The notes beneath the pieces are model-generated. The model was not told where the DNA came from. It made no database searches and worked only from the letters and a program-made list of their open reading frames with translations. Source: a virus. Taken from it: DNA of 22,152 nt. The DNA is taken from the IMG/VR virus record IMGVR_UViG_3300027580_000028, positions 1 to 22,152 of that record. The stretch is one strand, 5' to 3'. How positions within the stretch are numbered: position 1 is the first letter of the stretch; every line of letters starts with the position of its first letter. Positions 19,733-22,152 of this stretch are shown here, piece after piece. The translations under genes and the position numbers were made by a program.

Positions 19733-20089
19733 ATGAACGAGCAAGAGATGGCCGTCAAGGTCACGAAGTCAACTAAAAGCGTCCTCGATGTTCTCCACAA
19801 CGGACGGGCCACGCCAGGCCACATCGTCCAGGAGACGGACCTCTCGAGGCAGACAGTACACAGCCAGCTGAACCAACTTCTCGCCGGTGAGCACGTTCGG
19901 TATGTCCACGAGGGTACCGGCCTCTACGAGCTCGTCGACGACCCGCGCGACGACGTCGACCAGGAGGACGACGTCGAGGAGCTGAAGCGGCACGTCCGCG
20001 CCGCCGGCGAGGCGATCGAAGCGCAGGACGTCGACGCACTCCGTCGGCACGTCCGAGCAGCATGTGAGGTAATCGACGATGAACCCTGA
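19733..20089 (+). CDS. Winged-helix regulator with C-terminal repeat
   Basis: 118 residues. About 12-66 is a winged helix: TKSVLDVLHNGRATPGHIVQETDLSRQTVHSQLNQLL (helix-turn-helix, recognition helix about 38-51), then wing EHVRYVHEGTGLYELV. After an acidic linker, the C-terminus has two copies of a short helix: LKRHVRAAGEAIE (84-96) and LRRHVRAACEVID (103-115). It is the first gene of the plus-strand operon ending in integrase 2, next to the inverted repeats, so it may control integration or the divergent operon. Confidence 0.85.
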   Translation: MNEQEMAVKVTKSTKSVLDVLHNGRATPGHIVQETDLSRQTVHSQLNQLLAGEHVRYVHEGTGLYELVDDPRDDVDQEDDVEELKRHVRAAGEAIEAQDVDALRRHVRAACEVIDDEP

Positions 20090-20537
20090 CAAGACCCACA
20101 CCGCCGAGACGCCGGACGAAGACCCACGCGACGACCGGAACGAAGGCGAGGCGATCGCCTATGTCGACACACGCGACGTCGTCGACGACTATCTCTGGGA
20201 GCAGTACGGCTTCGGTCTCACGAAGGTCGAAGAGGAGCTCGCCGACCGGGCGATGACCGAGGAGCCGTGGGACGACGTCACCACCGAGCACGTCGCCGCG
20301 ATCTCGCCGAACGAGGTGACGGCCGGCGTCCACGTCCGGCGCGTCGACGTCGACGAGCGGATCGACGACATGCCGTTCATGGTCGAGCTCGAGCAGTACT
20401 TCCCACCCGAAGATGACCGCGCCGGCGACACGGTCGCACTCCACGGCGAGCACGCTCTCCTGGAGCTGATCGCCGCGCTCGCGCAGGTGATGGACGTCGT
20501 CGACGGCGCCGCAGCGGAGGCCGGCCAGTCAGCATGA
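20079..20537 (+). CDS. Hypothetical protein (152 aa) between regulator and integrase 2
   Basis: 152 acidic residues from MNPDKTHTAETPDED. A region DVVDDYLWEQYGFGLTKVEEELADRAMTEEP is followed by HVAAISPNEVTAGVHVRRVDVDERI and helical ALLELIAALAQVMDVVDGAAAEAG. No recognised motif. It overlaps the regulator gene by 11 bases and the integrase by 4 (ATGA), so the three are one transcript. It could be a directionality factor or integrase partner, but only position suggests this. Confidence 0.74.
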   Translation: MNPDKTHTAETPDEDPRDDRNEGEAIAYVDTRDVVDDYLWEQYGFGLTKVEEELADRAMTEEPWDDVTTEHVAAISPNEVTAGVHVRRVDVDERIDDMPFMVELEQYFPPEDDRAGDTVALHGEHALLELIAALAQVMDVVDGAAAEAGQSA

Positions 20538-21421
20538 CGGACATGGACTCCCGGCGCCGGCAGATCGCGCAGGGCATCCAGATCGGAGAGCACACGACGA
20601 TCAAGCAGTCCGCCGCTGAAGCCCTCGGCGGGCGGTCCGGTCGGTCGCACTCGCGCGACGACGCCCTCACGCCGCGGCAGTGGGAGCGGATGTTCCGTGC
20701 GAGTCACGACGTCGACGACGCAGACCGCGCGCTCGAATGCCGGATGCTCCACGTCGTCTGCGGTCGCCTCGGCCTCCGATGCGGCGAGGCGACGCACCTT
20801 CACGAGGACTGGGTCGACTGGAACGACGGATCGATCCGCATCCCTCAGTACTGGGAGTGTACGAAAAGCAAGCACGACGACCCCTGTGGCTACTGCCGCG
20901 GGAGAGCTCGCGACAACCTCGACAGCCACAACCTCACGCAGGACGAGGCGATCGACGCGATCGTCGCGCACCTGGACGACGAGGTCGTCTCATCGATGAC
21001 GGACGAAGAGATCATCGAGGAGGCGGAGAGCCTCCGCGAGGAGGTGAACATGACCTTCGAGGAGATGCTCGAAGAGCAGTGGTCGCCCAAGACGCCGACG
21101 TCGGCGCGGGCGGTCCCGTTCGACTTCGCACCGCGCATCGAGCTGGTGATCGAGCGCTTCTTCGAGCGGTTCGACGAGTTCGAACGGAGCTTCGCCACGA
21201 TCCACCGCCGGATCGACCGGCTGGCAGAGCTCGCCGAGATCGACTCGAACGTGTATCCTCACGCACTTCGAGCCACCAGCGCGTCGTTCCACGCCTCGCG
21301 GGACATCTCTGTCCACGCCCTGATGTCGATCATGGGGTGGAGCGACCCCGGAACGGCCCGGGTGTACATCCGCTCGAACGACGAGAAGGCGGCCCGCGAG
21401 ATCCGCGGGAAACACCAGTGA
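20534..21421 (+). CDS. Tyrosine recombinase/integrase 2
   Basis: 295 residues. The catalytic domain shows R82 in CGRLGLRCGEATHL, a lysine candidate in SPKTPTSAR (K186), the HxxR box YPHALRATSASF (H243, R246), MGWSDPGTARVYIR with W269 and nucleophile Y278. The insertion at 108-128 carries a knuckle DDPCGYC (C118, C121; with C109), and 150-185 is a long acidic helical insert, making it unlike integrase 1. The N-terminal core-binding domain is short (about 20-75). It is the last gene of its operon and is convergent with the right-edge gene. It probably catalyses integration/excision of this element. Confidence 0.9.
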   Translation: MTDMDSRRRQIAQGIQIGEHTTIKQSAAEALGGRSGRSHSRDDALTPRQWERMFRASHDVDDADRALECRMLHVVCGRLGLRCGEATHLHEDWVDWNDGSIRIPQYWECTKSKHDDPCGYCRGRARDNLDSHNLTQDEAIDAIVAHLDDEVVSSMTDEEIIEEAESLREEVNMTFEEMLEEQWSPKTPTSARAVPFDFAPRIELVIERFFERFDEFERSFATIHRRIDRLAELAEIDSNVYPHALRATSASFHASRDISVHALMSIMGWSDPGTARVYIRSNDEKAAREIRGKHQ

Positions 21422-21514
21422 CGCCTCTAGCCGGCTGAACGCGACCGGCTACAACCTATTTATAAGCTACTCGGAGAAACCGCTGCCGAGCAGCGACAGG
21501 GCTGAAAAAGGAGT
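21422..21514. other. Intergenic region after integrase 2: hairpins, TATA-like box, T-tract
   Basis: Contains an inverted repeat TAGCCGG (21428-21434) / CCGGCTA (21445-21451), a TTTATAA element (21458-21464), a hairpin CGCTG-ccgag-CAGCG (21481-21495) and an A5 run (21505-21509). The last, read on the minus strand as CTTTTTC just past the stop of the right-edge gene, is a probable terminator for that gene. The first hairpin may terminate the integrase transcript or mark an attachment site. Confidence 0.5.
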
Positions 21515-22152
21515 CTACTGAACCGCACCGGCGGCGAGGGCGATCGACCGGTCCGACGGCGCGAAGTCGATATCGGTCTCGTCGACGAGGAGCTCGGCCA
21601 GCTGCTTGACGCCGGCGTCGACGTCGTACCCGATCCCGCGGAGGTGCCGGTACGCGTAGACCGGGTTGTACGGGTTCTTCTCTGAGTGACCAGTCACGAG
21701 CACCGGCACGAGCTCGCCGGCGTCGACGGCCTCCTGGAGCTCGGGATCCCACGTCGGCCCGTTGAGGTCCTCGGGTCGCCCGTCGAACGGCGTCAGGTGT
21801 AGCTGACGTGGGTACGCCATCAGGATGAGCGCCGACAGCGGCCATGGAAACGCGTCGATGTCGATGCCACCATACCGCCCCCACGAGCCGACCTCTCGGC
21901 GCCCACCGGGCGCCTCCTTGTGGGCGGCCAGCGGCGACAGACGGAAGTTCAGCTCTCGGAGAGCGTCCTCGAATTCGGTGATGTCCTCGACGAACGCGAC
22001 GCCGACGAACTCGTTCTCGTCGATCTCGTAGTTCGTGTAGAATCCGCGCTCGCGGGCCTCGTCGTCGACGCCCGGCAGCATGCCACGGATCGTCCGCCAG
22101 AACGGGGCGTCGTCGCCCACATGGGAGACGACCGTCGGATGCGTCAGGGTCA
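21515..22152 (-). CDS. Hypothetical protein, probably partial (runs off right edge)
   Basis: At least 201 residues from an internal GTG at 22120, but the frame stays open to the window edge (LTHPTVVSHVGDDAPFWRT) and reads as real protein, so the true start is probably outside. The sequence includes GFYTNYEIDENEFVGVAFVED, LSPLAAHKEAPGGRREVGSWGRY, and ALILMAYPRQLHLTPFDGR. The C-terminal part has TGHSEKNPYNPVYAYRHLRG. No metal site, membrane segment or enzyme motif is recognised. It is followed by a T-tract terminator and is convergent with integrase 2. It could be viral or belong to the neighbouring host DNA if integrase 2 marks the element's end. Confidence 0.75.
   Translation of the reverse strand, partial: TLTHPTVVSHVGDDAPFWRTIRGMLPGVDDEARERGFYTNYEIDENEFVGVAFVEDITEFEDALRELNFRLSPLAAHKEAPGGRREVGSWGRYGGIDIDAFPWPLSALILMAYPRQLHLTPFDGRPEDLNGPTWDPELQEAVDAGELVPVLVTGHSEKNPYNPVYAYRHLRGIGYDVDAGVKQLAELLVDETDIDFAPSDRSIALAAGAVQ

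Noticed and set aside
19718-19735. Second origin-box-like TGGAAAC in the 19.7 kb operator
   Set aside because: It lacks the following G-string and overlaps the start of the winged-helix gene; likely chance.
1-22152. CRISPR array or insertion sequence
   Set aside because: No regularly spaced repeats of CRISPR length and no transposase gene with flanking inverted repeats were seen; the 19-base repeats at 10.2 kb have no spacers.

Overview
The window reads as part of a temperate tailed (head-tail, Caudoviricetes) virus or provirus of a halophilic archaeon. The sequence is GC-rich and nearly every predicted protein is rich in Asp and Glu. Most genes are joined by 1-11 base overlaps (ATGA, GTGA, TGATG). 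Several genes belong to haloarchaeal families: an MCM helicase, a PhiH1-type winged-helix repressor, and many very small zinc-finger proteins. A portal gene (cut by the left edge) and both terminase subunits mark the start of a head-assembly module that must continue beyond position 1.

Left part (1-10600, all minus strand). Transcription runs right to left. Two small zinc proteins (10460-10600, 10234-10467) are followed by a repeat-rich control region (10135-10233). Next come a ribbon-helix-helix/coiled-coil protein and a full-length MCM, an unknown 150-residue protein, two C2H2-finger proteins, a zinc ribbon and a winged helix. After a 181-base gap comes a zinc protein and an unknown protein. 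A 356-base gene-free stretch (4695-5050) then holds two tRNA-like T-arm structures on the minus strand and one origin-box-like sequence. Beyond it lie a metallophosphoesterase with N-terminal helix-turn-helix domains, four small proteins, TerS, TerL and the portal protein.

Middle part (10601-16437). A tyrosine recombinase (10793-12013, plus) faces a ten-gene minus-strand operon (12015-15943). That operon encodes a DUF6378-like protein, a nucleoside 2-deoxyribosyltransferase-like protein, a helix-hairpin-helix protein, a 30-residue membrane peptide and several unknowns. It is divergent from a PhiH1-type repressor gene (16153-16437), and the gap between them carries nested inverted repeats. This looks like a lysogeny switch.

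Right part (16440-22152). A leaderless zinc-ribbon gene and a tightly coupled nine-gene minus-strand operon of small proteins (16864-19540) are divergent from a plus-strand operon of winged-helix regulator, unknown protein and a second, different tyrosine recombinase (19733-21421). A large inverted repeat separates them. A further minus-strand gene runs off the right edge.

Functions of most small genes are unknown. Calls rest on visible motifs and recalled family patterns, not on database searches.
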